A stretch of DNA of 64,000 nucleotides from contig NZ_CP022603.1 in assembly GCF_002278035.1 (NCBI RefSeq), forward strand, positions 434,001 to 498,000. The letters run 5' to 3'. This stretch comes from Ochrobactrum quorumnocens. Its GTDB lineage: Bacteria > Pseudomonadota > Alphaproteobacteria > Rhizobiales > Rhizobiaceae. The stretch's first letter is position 1, and each line of letters starts with the position of its first letter. Under the pieces are notes generated by a model. That model did not search any database. It saw nothing but the letters and a program-made list of their open reading frames with translations, and was not told the DNA's origin. Positions 52,508 through 61,904 of this stretch are shown in pieces. Made by a program: the position numbers and the translations under genes.

Positions 52508-53473
52508 CTAGTCAGCTATGACTGGTTCTTGAAACAGTGACAAATAGCGCTCTCCGCTATCAGGCAGAACGGCAACGATGGTCTTTCCCGCATTCTCCGG
52601 GCGCTTTGCGATTTGAAGGGCCGCAGCAATCGCAGCCCCGGAAGACGTACCGACTAGGAAGCCCTCTTCCCGCGCAACCGATAATGCGGCACGTCGAGCC
52701 TGCTCCGTCGTCACCGCAACAATTTCATCGACAATAGTCTTGTCGTAGTTTTCAGGCAGAATGGTCTCATCGATATCGGTGACTTTGTGAACGCCTTCAA
52801 TGGTTTCAGCTTTTGGATTATCGGCAGAAGGCACAGAATCTGCCGTCGGCTCCACCAGAATGATGCGAAGAGATGATTTCTTTTCTTTCAGATATTTTCC
52901 CGCCCCTGAAATGGTCCCGCCAGTGCCCACTGTGCTGACCAGAATATCCACTTCGCCATCCGTGTCGTGCCAGATTTCCGGGCCAGTCGTTTCAAAATGG
53001 ATTGCCGGATTGGCAGGATTGGACCGCTGGCCCGTATAATAAGCTCCCGGATTTTCGCTGCGAATGCGATCGAGCACCTTTTGCAACGCTCCCAATTCTA
53101 GCAATTCGTCATTATCAATCAGCACGATTTCAGACCCGAACTGACGCAGGATATTGATTTTGTCTTCGCTGATCGTATCACGCAGATAAAACTTCGTCCG
53201 ATAGCCCTTTGCGGCAGCAACAGCCGCAATACCAATGCCGGTATTTCCGCTGGTCAGGTCTACCAGAAGATCACCCGGCTTAATCTTACCGGCACGCTCG
53301 GCATCCCGAATTATCCCCCACGCAGTACGGTCTTTAATGCTGCCAGCCGGATTGAGATATTCGATTTTTGCGAGAAGCCGCACAGAAACGTCATTGCTCT
53401 TCTGAAGGCGTGAGAAAGCAACCAGAGGCGTATTGCCGACAAGCTCCGAAAAGCCATTGCGTATTTTACCCAT
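52508..53473 (-). CDS. Cysteine synthase (O-acetylserine sulfhydrylase)
   Basis: PLP enzyme of the CysK/CysM family, 321 aa, joining sulfide (or thiosulfate) to O-acetylserine. The PLP lysine lies in LNPAGSIKDRTAWGII, the substrate loop is TSGNTGIGIAAVAA, the PLP phosphate cup is VSTVGTGGTISGAGKYL, and GTSSGAA is near the C-terminus. It has no C-terminal CBS domain. Start: ATG 53473 with GGAG upstream, rather than the ATG 30 nt earlier. With the sulfonate/LLM cluster nearby it could assimilate released sulfur. Confidence 0.92.
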   Translation of the reverse strand: MGKIRNGFSELVGNTPLVAFSRLQKSNDVSVRLLAKIEYLNPAGSIKDRTAWGIIRDAERAGKIKPGDLLVDLTSGNTGIGIAAVAAAKGYRTKFYLRDTISEDKINILRQFGSEIVLIDNDELLELGALQKVLDRIRSENPGAYYTGQRSNPANPAIHFETTGPEIWHDTDGEVDILVSTVGTGGTISGAGKYLKEKKSSLRIILVEPTADSVPSADNPKAETIEGVHKVTDIDETILPENYDKTIVDEIVAVTTEQARRAALSVAREEGFLVGTSSGAAIAAALQIAKRPENAGKTIVAVLPDSGERYLSLFQEPVIAD

Positions 53474-53641
53474 GATCCACTCCCTCTCGCCAACAGGCAT
53501 CAAAATTCAACGTCTAATCTTCACCAGCTACTGAATTTTATTAAGAAAATTATTCACTTAGTTCGCCCGGCACATAGATTTGCAATCCACTGCAGGAGGC
53601 CTCTTTGCATTTATATTCGCGTAGCAACGCTGCTCGGATCA

Positions 53642-55453
53642 TCATGAATGATGTCCTCTATTCGATAGACTGATCGGATTCGCACGAGCCTTACTGATAG
53701 CGGCCTCAAGGATCAAAGGCTCCGGCTTTTCATACCCTGACCATCGAAACCGTATCCAGCCATTCTGATCTACGAGAAAGCTTGCCCCATCGGCAGTTGG
53801 CGTCAGAAGCTGCACAGCCACAGCCGCAGTCTGGTCGGAAACATCGCATTGTGCCGGGATGCCATTGCTATCAACAGCAAAGGCTTCAAGCTGTTCGTCC
53901 TGAAGATGAAGCAGCCAGAAATTGTCGGATTGCCGACCGACCTCATGCCGTCTAGCCCCGCAATAGACCGTAATTCGCGGGCTTGCAGCCGGATAAACCG
54001 CACCATCAGGCTCAGGCAGACTGATCGTTCGGGCAGACGCAATCGTTCGGATATAATCTACCAGCGACCACCCGGTTTTCGCATCCAACACCGTTTCAAA
54101 ACCGGGCATGGATTGCCGACCGTCTTGCAACTCCTTGCCATGCATGATCGCCCAGAAGACTTCACCGTCACTGCGATCAGCAAACAAGGGTGCTGTCAGA
54201 TCGGGCGGCCATACAGGATAGCCGGTTGCCTGTTCACCGCGACCGCGCCCTTCATTGCCGTGACAGGACGCACAATTGCCTCCGAAAGCCGCAGCGCCCC
54301 GCGAAATTGCGATAGACGTATAGGATGTGGGCGAGCGCAGAAAACTGGCTTCGTTGGCCTCCTGAACAAACAATCCGATGCGCGGTGGCTGGAACAATGC
54401 AAAGCCGATAACTGTCACGATAACAATAGCTTGCCATCGCCATATAGACAGAAAAAGGCACCCAGTACCGATCAGAAATGCCAGCAGAAGTGGCTTGAAG
54501 CTCCGCCATGCGGCATCGACGAGAAACGCATCTCCCAGAACGTTGTCGCGCAAACGATAGGCGAAAGGCCAGATGATGTCTTCATGCACGCCGGGTGGTT
54601 GTGTCGCGAGAAGGGACGCCGCGAGAAACACTGCGATGCCGATTGTGCCCTCAACGATGAGTGCATAACGAAGCCCCTGCCCGCTCGCACCCTCGCGGCT
54701 CAGCCAGAAACGATTGAGTGCTGCAAGTGTCAGCATGGCGGCCAAAAGCGCGATCTTCACGATCATGATCCTGCCATAAGTGGTACCAACCAGCCCCGGC
54801 AAACCACCTGTCGAAAGCCATCCTGCAATGGTGGCACCAACAACAAGAATTGTAACAAAAACAATGCCATAAAGCGAAAATCGACGCGCGGCTTGCAAGC
54901 CGTCATCCCGCGAAACACGTAAGAGAAGATAGAGCGGAAGCAGCGAACCAAACCATAGCGCGCCTGCAATCACATGCGCAGAAACTGCCAGTGGTAGCCA
55001 AATAGTATCAGCTGCTGCGGCGTGCCCCATACGAATCTGGAGACCAAGCGCTAAAACAACGATCAAAAACAACAGGATACGGACGGCTTGAGACTTTATC
55101 GCATACGGCAGAAGCAAAGCAGCAAGCACGATTGCCAAAGCGCGCAGGCACGATCCAATGCCGAAGGCTGTGCTTAAAAGTCCGCTTGGGAGAAAGGCTA
55201 ATGCATCAGAAAAACTATTCGCACCAGACAGCAGTGAGAACTGAAGCGGCACCCACAGAACCAGTCCAAAAGCGCTGGCTGCCACGGAATAGCCATAAAG
55301 TTGACGCCAGATTCTTACAAAAGCCGCAAGTTTGCCGTCACTTATTTCGCTTGGAACAAGCAAGATGCGGAAAAAAAGAGCGCCAGCGAGCATTGCGAGG
55401 CCAGCAAAATTGAGGCATCGCACAAGCGCAATGACAATATCAATTCCAGTCAT
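53642..55453 (-). CDS. CopD-domain membrane protein fused to cytochrome c
   Basis: A 603-aa inner-membrane protein. The first about 300 residues are CopD-like with many hydrophobic helices (FAGLAMLAGALFFRILLV, LALGLQIRMGHAAAADTIW, AGALWFGSLLPLYLLLR). After further helices comes a periplasmic c-type cytochrome domain with the heme site NCASCHGNEGRGRG near residue 400 and the distal Met region DGRQSMPGFETVLD. Such fusions suggest copper handling linked to redox. The gene starts 14 nt after copC and is co-transcribed. An upstream in-frame TTG at 55465 is rejected in favour of the ATG. Confidence 0.85.
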   Translation of the reverse strand: MTGIDIVIALVRCLNFAGLAMLAGALFFRILLVPSEISDGKLAAFVRIWRQLYGYSVAASAFGLVLWVPLQFSLLSGANSFSDALAFLPSGLLSTAFGIGSCLRALAIVLAALLLPYAIKSQAVRILLFLIVVLALGLQIRMGHAAAADTIWLPLAVSAHVIAGALWFGSLLPLYLLLRVSRDDGLQAARRFSLYGIVFVTILVVGATIAGWLSTGGLPGLVGTTYGRIMIVKIALLAAMLTLAALNRFWLSREGASGQGLRYALIVEGTIGIAVFLAASLLATQPPGVHEDIIWPFAYRLRDNVLGDAFLVDAAWRSFKPLLLAFLIGTGCLFLSIWRWQAIVIVTVIGFALFQPPRIGLFVQEANEASFLRSPTSYTSIAISRGAAAFGGNCASCHGNEGRGRGEQATGYPVWPPDLTAPLFADRSDGEVFWAIMHGKELQDGRQSMPGFETVLDAKTGWSLVDYIRTIASARTISLPEPDGAVYPAASPRITVYCGARRHEVGRQSDNFWLLHLQDEQLEAFAVDSNGIPAQCDVSDQTAAVAVQLLTPTADGASFLVDQNGWIRFRWSGYEKPEPLILEAAISKARANPISLSNRGHHS

Positions 55454-55467
55454 TGCGCCCGGCAACC

Positions 55468-55827
55468 TTAATTAGTGATCTTGAACTTGAACGAGCCTTC
55501 GGTGCGGTGCGTATCGACCGACGCAGCGCCCCACTGAACCGTATAAGTACCCGGCTTCAAGACTGGCGGTGTGACCGAAATCGTCTTGGTGTTGCCGTCA
55601 ATATGTTCAGGCTTACTGGTCTCGATAGTTGCCCCGCTCTCATCCTTGAGGGCAAGTTTGCTAAGACCGAGTTCCAGCGCTTCGGTATATTCGATGGAAA
55701 CAGTGGCAGGCGTTTTATTGAGCACGGCGTCTTCGGCGGGCTCGGATTGTGCGAGATGAGCATGCGCATAAAGTTGCGTCATCGACCCCAATAAAAGGGC
55801 CGTTGTAAGAATTGCTTTTTTGAACAT
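55468..55827 (-). CDS. copC: Periplasmic copper-binding protein CopC
   Basis: CopC-family protein, 119 aa, with signal MFKKAILTTALLLGSMTQLY and mature start HAHLAQSEPAEDAVLNKTPA. The N-terminal His of the mature protein and the C-terminal SVDTHRTEG provide the Cu(II) ligands of the family. The Met-rich Cu(I) site of classical CopC is absent, which is usual for the short, Cu(II)-only type. Pairs with the CopD-cytochrome fusion immediately downstream for copper import or tolerance. Confidence 0.9.
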   Translation of the reverse strand: MFKKAILTTALLLGSMTQLYAHAHLAQSEPAEDAVLNKTPATVSIEYTEALELGLSKLALKDESGATIETSKPEHIDGNTKTISVTPPVLKPGTYTVQWGAASVDTHRTEGSFKFKITN

Positions 55828-55842
55828 TTTTCTTTCCTGATT

Positions 55843-56649
55843 TTACCAGTCGGCATCCAGCCCAAGATGCGCAAGCGCCTGCCTGCGCAGTTCCGCCAGT
55901 CGCGGATCGCCGCGATGGCGCGGATCGCTGAGATCCACTTTAAGTTCGGCTTCGATGCTTGCCGGACGGTTGCCAAAGATGATGACCCGCTGTGCAAGGA
56001 AAATCGCTTCCTCGACATCATGCGTGACGAGCAATGTGGTAAAACCGTTGCGCTGCCAAAGATCGAGAAGCTCAGCCTGCATGGCAAGCCGCGTCAGGGA
56101 ATCGAGTTTTCCTAGTGGCTCATCCAGAATGAGCAATTTCGGATCATTGACGAGCGCACGCGCCAAGGCTGCACGCTGCGCCATGCCGCCCGAAAGCTGG
56201 CGCGGATAGGCATTGGCAAAAGCCGACAATCCCACCAGTTCAATCGCTTCATCGATGCGATGCCCCTGAGTTTTCAGCACGCCACGCGCCTGAAGCCCCA
56301 AAGCAACATTGTCCCGCACCGTGCGCCATGGATAAAGTGTGGGGTCTTGAAAAACCACCACGCGCGACGGATTAGGTCCGAGGATTTCCTCGCCATCGGC
56401 AAGAATCTGCCCTTCGCTTGGCGGCTCCAGCCCGGCAGCGAGCCGCAAAAGCGTGCTCTTGCCGCAACCCGATGGACCCAAAATGGCGACAAACTCACCG
56501 GGTTTCACATTAAGCTCAATGTGGTTGAGAACCGGCAATGACTTGCCTTCAAGACCGAAGCGATGGCTTACATTCTCAACCTGAATATGAAAGCCACGGC
56601 TTTCATCAGTGGAGGCAGCAGGCGTTTGTTTGAGGGCAGCATTCACCAT
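55843..56649 (-). CDS. Sulfonate-type ABC transporter ATPase (SsuB/TauB-like)
   Basis: ABC ATPase, 268 aa, with Walker A GPSGCGKSTLL, Q-loop VVFQDPTLYPWRTV, signature LSGGMAQRAALARALV and Walker B ILDEPLGKLDSLTR. The GMAQR variant and DEPLGKLD are typical of SsuB, TauB and NrtD relatives. The ATG at 56649 overlaps the permease stop by 7 nt, with GGGGG upstream. The order is binding protein, permease, ATPase. Whether the substrate is a sulfonate, sulfate ester or other compound is not fixed by sequence. Confidence 0.88.
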   Translation of the reverse strand: MVNAALKQTPAASTDESRGFHIQVENVSHRFGLEGKSLPVLNHIELNVKPGEFVAILGPSGCGKSTLLRLAAGLEPPSEGQILADGEEILGPNPSRVVVFQDPTLYPWRTVRDNVALGLQARGVLKTQGHRIDEAIELVGLSAFANAYPRQLSGGMAQRAALARALVNDPKLLILDEPLGKLDSLTRLAMQAELLDLWQRNGFTTLLVTHDVEEAIFLAQRVIIFGNRPASIEAELKVDLSDPRHRGDPRLAELRRQALAHLGLDADW

Positions 56650-57665
56650 TTCACATCCCCCTTCTGCCAAGTCAGAACGCGATCACGCACCGTAAAGAGC
56701 AGCGTAATCAGCCCGGAAAACACAATCGCCATGATAATCAGCGCGCCATAAAGATTGTTATAGGCCGCCCAGCCTTGCGCCCATTGCAGATACCAGCCGA
56801 GACCGGACTTGACGCCCATCATTTCGGCGGCGACCAGCACCGAGAAAGATGCACCCAACCCCATGAAAAGGCCGACAAAAACATGCGGCAATGCTGCGGG
56901 GATTGCGACGCGCAGGATCAAGAACAACTGACTGGCGCCCAGCGTGCGTGCAACATCGTAATAGGCCTTATCGACACTCGCCACGCCCGACCATGTCAGA
57001 ACCGTAAGCGGAAACCATGTCGCCAGTGCAATCAGAAAAACTGCAGCTGAAAAGCCCGATGGAAAGAAATAGAACGCCATCGGCAACAGTGCAGTCGATG
57101 GAATTGGCCCCAGAAACCGCAACACCGGATGAACCCAATAGCCGATTGCTTGTACCCAGCCGATGGAAATACCGGTCAGAAAACCAGCAATCGCACCGAG
57201 CACAAAACCCGAAGCCAGCAGTTTGAACGAGTTATACAGGCTGTCGAGCAGACGCGGCCAATCATCGAGATAGACTTCGAGCAGAGACGAAGGCGGCTGA
57301 AAAAACGGCACAGGGAGCCAGGCAAACTTGGCAGTAAGCAACTCCCAAACCCCAAAAAATACCGCCAGAGCCGTCAGCCATGGCGACCAGTAAACCAGCC
57401 TTTTGCCAAATGCCGGATAGACCGCAACCAATGCTGCACTGACTGCCAGAAGGATCGTCCAACCGATGAACAAGCCATTGGTTTCACGAACATAAAGCGG
57501 CTCGGCAAAGCCAACCACCACATTGGGAAGGAAGACGGAAATCGTACTGACGATAGCCCAGGCGATCACCGCCACAAACGGCCATAGCGAGCGGCGAAGC
57601 GCGGAGGGCAGAGCCTCCCGCGCGTCGTCCTTTGACGAGATATAGACTGTGTCAGGTGATGACAT
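56643..57665 (-). CDS. Sulfonate-type ABC transporter permease (SsuC-like)
   Basis: Inner-membrane permease of the SsuC/TauC family, 340 aa from the ATG at 57665. It is longer than SsuC because of an N-terminal part with two additional helices (SLWPFVAVIAWAIVSTISVF and NGLFIGWTILLAVSAALVAV). The coupling loop DVARTLGASQLFLILRVAIP and the C-terminal GLGWYLQWAQGWAAYNNLYG are family hallmarks. The chosen start overlaps the binding-protein stop by 14 nt; an ORF extension of 70 residues upstream runs inside that gene and is not protein-like. Confidence 0.85.
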   Translation of the reverse strand: MSSPDTVYISSKDDAREALPSALRRSLWPFVAVIAWAIVSTISVFLPNVVVGFAEPLYVRETNGLFIGWTILLAVSAALVAVYPAFGKRLVYWSPWLTALAVFFGVWELLTAKFAWLPVPFFQPPSSLLEVYLDDWPRLLDSLYNSFKLLASGFVLGAIAGFLTGISIGWVQAIGYWVHPVLRFLGPIPSTALLPMAFYFFPSGFSAAVFLIALATWFPLTVLTWSGVASVDKAYYDVARTLGASQLFLILRVAIPAALPHVFVGLFMGLGASFSVLVAAEMMGVKSGLGWYLQWAQGWAAYNNLYGALIIMAIVFSGLITLLFTVRDRVLTWQKGDVKW

Positions 57666-58686
57666 TGGCGACGATCTTTTCGGCAAATGCATCCGTATTG
57701 GTATTTGGCCGGATGACATTAATGATTTTGAGCTCATCCACGAACAGAGCGACATCCTTGCGTAAGGCATCGCCCGTCGAATGATGGTCATGCGTGTGAC
57801 TGCGCAGGATACGCGCCACGTCCGTTGCAGAGACATTACCTGGAACGAAAGGTGCAAAGATTTCAGCGCTTTCATCTGGATGCGCTGCAGTCCAAGCCTG
57901 TGCTTCTACGATTGCACGCGACAAGGCGCTCGCAACTTCCGGCTCATCACGAACCAGACTGCCGCGCAGACCCAGCACACAGCAGGCGGAATTGACGTAC
58001 TGACCATCAAGATTGGTCGCGACTTCCTTGAGACCATCACGCTCGCGCTGAAGGAAGGCGTGCGGATCATCGCCAGCCACGGCCTGTACTTCACCCTTCT
58101 TCAAGGCTTCCGCAAAAAGATCAGCCGGATATTGCAGCCACTCTATTTCGGTATCCGGATTGATGCCCTGCTTGGCCGCCTGAATGGCGAAGAAGTTGCG
58201 GATTGGGCTTGCCTGATCGCTGACGGCAACCTTCTTGCCTTTCAGATCAGCAATCGAATTGATACCTGAACCGGGTGCAGCCAGAAGACGCATACAGCCG
58301 CCATGCGTTCCGACCGTCAGCGATACGTCAAACCCCTGCTCCAGAGGCTTAAGCCAGCGCAGCGCCATGCCGATGCCGCCATCTGCCTTGCCGGTGGCAA
58401 TTGCCTGAAGCAGCTGATCGGTTGGACCGGAGAAATTGACAGGCTCAACAGTCAGGCCATATTTCTCAAACAGTCCCTTTTTGAGTGCTACCGAAATTGG
58501 CGACTGACACACAGCCGTCTGCCCCCAGGCCAGCTTGATCACCCTTGGAGACGATGTAGTGCCTTGCGCAAAAGCCTTGCGCACAAAACCATTGGAACCA
58601 CCAATGGTTGCAGCACCAAGACTAATCGCGGATGCCCCCAGAAAAGCACGCCGAGATAGATAAGATTTATTATTTTCGGAAGTCAT
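57652..58686 (-). CDS. Sulfonate-type ABC binding protein with Tat signal (SsuA-like)
   Basis: Periplasmic SsuA/NrtA-type binding protein, 344 aa. A twin-arginine signal SRRAFLGASAISLGAATIGG at residues about 11-30 suggests Tat export. The mature part opens VIKLAWGQTAVCQSPISVAL, with LKKGLFEKYGLTVEPVNFSG typical of the family, and LKGKKVAVSDQASPIRNFF later. First gene of the transporter set, followed by permease and ATPase with overlapping ends. The substrate may be a sulfonate, sulfone or similar. Confidence 0.87.
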   Translation of the reverse strand: MTSENNKSYLSRRAFLGASAISLGAATIGGSNGFVRKAFAQGTTSSPRVIKLAWGQTAVCQSPISVALKKGLFEKYGLTVEPVNFSGPTDQLLQAIATGKADGGIGMALRWLKPLEQGFDVSLTVGTHGGCMRLLAAPGSGINSIADLKGKKVAVSDQASPIRNFFAIQAAKQGINPDTEIEWLQYPADLFAEALKKGEVQAVAGDDPHAFLQRERDGLKEVATNLDGQYVNSACCVLGLRGSLVRDEPEVASALSRAIVEAQAWTAAHPDESAEIFAPFVPGNVSATDVARILRSHTHDHHSTGDALRKDVALFVDELKIINVIRPNTNTDAFAEKIVANVIT

Positions 58687-58888
58687 GCAATCACCCCTAC
58701 ATATAAATACAGATGATTGAATTTACTTATCGAAGATTGATAATGGTAGAAATGTTTATTCAATTTATACTACGTAATTAAAATTTATTTCTTATTAATA
58801 ATAACGAATATTCATACTGATAATACAAACCAAATAAAACGGAGATGGTACTCCCCGGTCATTTGCTAACCATCTTCACCGCTGATCA

Positions 58889-59437
58889 TTAAAGACCAAG
58901 AAGCCTGTAGCCGCCGCCATGATAGAGAAGCGGCTCGCCGCCGCCGGTCACAATCTTCAGTGCCCGTCCGATAATGATAGCGTGGGTATGGCGCTCAATG
59001 ACGTCCTCAACCGCGCAATCGACCGAAGCCAATGCGCCATGCAGTGCCAGCGCGCCGCTTTCCAATGCATACCATTCGCTACCCTCATACCGGTCAGCGC
59101 CCTTCACACCATCTTTTCCTGCAAAACGGTCTGCAATAGCCTGCTGACCAGCAGACAGAATGTTCAGGCAGAAATGGTTGTGGCGGCTGATCACTGGCCA
59201 GACTGAGGAACCACGGTTGATGTTCACGATGATTGTGGGAGGATCGACAGACAGTGCCGTCGCAGACGTCACCGTTGCGCCCGTGCGTCCTTCGTCAAAC
59301 CCTGCTGTAACAACGCTTACCCCACCCGCAAGCTGTCGCATAGCTGCCTTGAGCTCGCCTGGAGAAACCTCGATATCTACAGGCTCTTCAACATACTGCG
59401 GAATACTCTCGCGGAGATATGTTACCGTTGATCCCAT
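58889..59437 (-). CDS. Flavin reductase-like protein
   Basis: FMN-binding NAD(P)H:flavin reductase domain protein, 182 aa. Features: LKAAMRQLAGGVSVVTAGF as the first helix and strand, TGATVTSATALSVDPPTIIV as the flavin site and HFCLNILSAGQQAIADRFAG. Such proteins feed reduced FMN to two-component monooxygenases; the LLM-class oxygenase genes on the same strand upstream are natural partners. It is separated from them by 152 nt, and from the transporter genes by about 200 bp. Confidence 0.87.
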   Translation of the reverse strand: MGSTVTYLRESIPQYVEEPVDIEVSPGELKAAMRQLAGGVSVVTAGFDEGRTGATVTSATALSVDPPTIIVNINRGSSVWPVISRHNHFCLNILSAGQQAIADRFAGKDGVKGADRYEGSEWYALESGALALHGALASVDCAVEDVIERHTHAIIIGRALKIVTGGGEPLLYHGGGYRLLGL

Positions 59438-59589
59438 GTCTGTTTATTACTCCAGATTTATCAATCTGCCACACGGTAGCAGCGCTCGACAGATTGGCCG
59501 AGAATGCGCTTTCTATATTCGACTGATTTTGTAGAAAATTAAAACCAGCAGCGGCGCAATTACGCACCACTGCTCATTGTTCTTGGCGG

Positions 59590-60858
59590 TTAAGCTGATA
59601 AGCCGAGATTATCTTTCAATGTTTCTCCGGCATAATCGCTGCGGAACACACCTTTGTCCTGAAGGATCGGTACAACCTTCTCAACAAATTCGTCGAAGCC
59701 TCCGGGCGTAAGATGCGGAGCAAAAACGAACCCATCGGCTGCATCAGCCTGCACATAGGCGTTGATTTCGTCCGCTATCGTTTGCGGTGTGCCGACAAAC
59801 TGCTGACGCGCTGTAACCTTAATAATCAGGTCACGGATGCTGAGCTTGTCACGTTCAGCGAGCTCGCGCCATGCACGCGCCGTATCAATGCGGTCATCAT
59901 AGCGATTGGCGCGCCCGAGAGCCAATTGCTCGTGTGCAACATCCGGCTCCAATTCTGGAAGCGGTCCATCCGGATCATAATTTGAAAGATCGCGGTTCCA
60001 GACCTGCTCAAGAAACGTAATGGCAGATTTCGGGCTGACCTGCTGGAGACGGATTTCCCGCAGCTTTTCTTCTGCATCTTCCTGCGTATCGCCCAAAACA
60101 AAATTGGCTCCCGGCAGGATTTTCAACGAATCTGGACTACGACCATAATGAGCCAAACGCTGCTTCACATCGCGATAGAACTCTTTCCCGGCCTCCAATG
60201 TTCCATGACGCGAATAGATGACGTCGGCGTGGCTTGCTGCAAGATCCCGTCCGTCCTGCGAGTCTCCTGCCTGCGCAATAACGGGCGCGCCTTGCGGCAA
60301 AGGTGCGAGATCGGAGTGGCCAGCAATGTCGAAATGCTTGCCCCTGAAAGCAAAATCACCTCCAGCCCAGATTTTTTGCGCGGCATCAAGAAACTCGCGC
60401 GCACGATCATAGCGTTCGTTGAAGGGAAGATGATCACCTCGCCGGAAATTCGCGCCAGTAAATGCACCCGGCGACGTCACCACATTCCAGCCTGCACGCC
60501 CGCCGGAGAGAATGTCAAAAGTGGCAAGCTGCCGCGCAAGCGCATAAGGTTCGTTGAATGTGGTTGTTAGCGTACCAATAAGGCCCACATTTTCGGTGAT
60601 TGCAGAGAGTGCGGTGAGAATAGCCACCGTATTGGGCCGACCAGCAACATCAAGCTCGTGAAGCTTTCCCTTTTGCTCGCGCACGCGCAAGCCTTCCGCA
60701 AGAAAGATGAAATCAAACTTGCCGCGCTCGACCGTTTCAGCAAAATGCCGGAATGAGGAAAACTCGATCTGGCTACCCGCTGCCGGATCGCTCCATACAG
60801 TGAAATTGTTGACGCCCGGAAACTGCGCTCCGAGAATAACCTGCTTCAGCTTTGTCAT
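59590..60858 (-). CDS. LLM-class flavin-dependent monooxygenase, NtaA/SnaA/DmoA type
   Basis: FMNH2-dependent monooxygenase of the luciferase-like TIM-barrel class, 422 aa, in the long NtaA-like subgroup. Family words: YALARQLATFDILSGGRAGW, VTSPGAFTGANFRRGDHLPF and YDRAREFLDAAQKIWAGGDF, followed by GAPVIAQAGDSQDGRDLA. It needs reduced flavin from a partner reductase. Members act on nitrilotriacetate, dimethyl sulfide or other small organic substrates. The next LLM gene lies 17 nt away on the same strand. Confidence 0.88.
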   Translation of the reverse strand: MTKLKQVILGAQFPGVNNFTVWSDPAAGSQIEFSSFRHFAETVERGKFDFIFLAEGLRVREQKGKLHELDVAGRPNTVAILTALSAITENVGLIGTLTTTFNEPYALARQLATFDILSGGRAGWNVVTSPGAFTGANFRRGDHLPFNERYDRAREFLDAAQKIWAGGDFAFRGKHFDIAGHSDLAPLPQGAPVIAQAGDSQDGRDLAASHADVIYSRHGTLEAGKEFYRDVKQRLAHYGRSPDSLKILPGANFVLGDTQEDAEEKLREIRLQQVSPKSAITFLEQVWNRDLSNYDPDGPLPELEPDVAHEQLALGRANRYDDRIDTARAWRELAERDKLSIRDLIIKVTARQQFVGTPQTIADEINAYVQADAADGFVFAPHLTPGGFDEFVEKVVPILQDKGVFRSDYAGETLKDNLGLSA

Positions 60859-60875
60859 TTTCCCGGTTCCTTCGC

Positions 60876-61868
60876 TCAGGCGGCTGTTGAATAACGATTG
60901 ATTGCTTCCGGCAGACCAAACCGCGTCCGCAGCGTGGTGCCTTCGCCGTTGTGAACAAGCTTGTGAGCCTGCAATGCGGGCAGCAGTTCTTTGAGAACGA
61001 AATCGCTTTGCGATTGCGGATCAGACAAGCGCAACCTTATGCCCGAAGCGCCCCATGCTTGGTTCTCAATAACGGCATCAATCGTTTCCTGAACACTTGG
61101 CTTGTCAGAAAGCGCGAGGTCGGCGACGACAAACGGCGCTGCGCGATCATGCACGGATGCGCTGGCAGCTCTGATAAGCTGCTCATCTGGTGTAACAAAA
61201 ACCACATCCGCATTTCGGGCGACATTCAACTCATCAAGCTTTGAAAGCGTTGCAGCTACAATCGGCTGTCCCTGTGGTGGACGCGGCGTGATCGAAGGGC
61301 CGAGAACCCGGAAATTGTCGCTCTCAAAATTGATGTAATGCAGTTTGGACGCATCGAGAAACCGCTGCGTTTTCTTATCGCGAATAACTGCATCGTCTTC
61401 CCAGCTATCCCAAAGCCTGCGAATAACTTCGATTGCGTCTTGAGTGTCCGTTTTAAGCGCCTGTTGATCAAGCGAAGGATAACCATTCAATGCACCCAGC
61501 GCTTTGCTGGCTTCCAGATCGCGCTGTTTTGTGAGCTGCTGCACCAGCAGCCCAGCGCGCCCCTCGCTGACATAATCAAGCGTCGCAATGGCGGTCGAAA
61601 CGTGAAAAGGTTCAAGAAAATTGACCGGAGCACCGGGGATGATACCAATATTGGTGAGACGTGGTGCAAGCCAGTTTGCCAGCAAGATGGCATCCAGCCC
61701 ATCGCCGCCCTTGTGTGCAAACTCATCTTCCAGTGTCAGAAATGCAACTGCACCATCAAACGGTTTTGTCAGCTCCGTCCAGAACTGCCGCGATTGCTTG
61801 AGGCTGGCTCGAGGTGCGGCTGCGGCGCTGATACCCACGCCTAAGAGCAGGGCTTTAGACTGCGTCAT
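60876..61868 (-). CDS. LLM-class flavin-dependent oxidoreductase, divergent
   Basis: Luciferase-like protein, 330 aa. The fold is recognised from FDGAVAFLTLEDEFAHKGGD, LAPRLTNIGIIPGAPVNFLE and HVSTAIATLDYVSEGRAGLL, the last being the counterpart of the LSGGRAGW motif of the neighbour. It is shorter and more divergent than the flanking LLM proteins, and its active-site residues cannot be judged. It begins 36 nt after the next LLM gene's stop, so it belongs to the same operon. Confidence 0.78.
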   Translation of the reverse strand: MTQSKALLLGVGISAAAAPRASLKQSRQFWTELTKPFDGAVAFLTLEDEFAHKGGDGLDAILLANWLAPRLTNIGIIPGAPVNFLEPFHVSTAIATLDYVSEGRAGLLVQQLTKQRDLEASKALGALNGYPSLDQQALKTDTQDAIEVIRRLWDSWEDDAVIRDKKTQRFLDASKLHYINFESDNFRVLGPSITPRPPQGQPIVAATLSKLDELNVARNADVVFVTPDEQLIRAASASVHDRAAPFVVADLALSDKPSVQETIDAVIENQAWGASGIRLRLSDPQSQSDFVLKELLPALQAHKLVHNGEGTTLRTRFGLPEAINRYSTAA

Positions 61869-61904
61869 GATTTTATTCCGATCGTAATTGAATGGATTGG
61901 ATAA

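Noticed and set aside
53849..54922. A 357-codon frame opposite the CopD fusion gene
   Set aside because: Cys- and Arg-rich low-complexity translation without any domain; antisense shadow.
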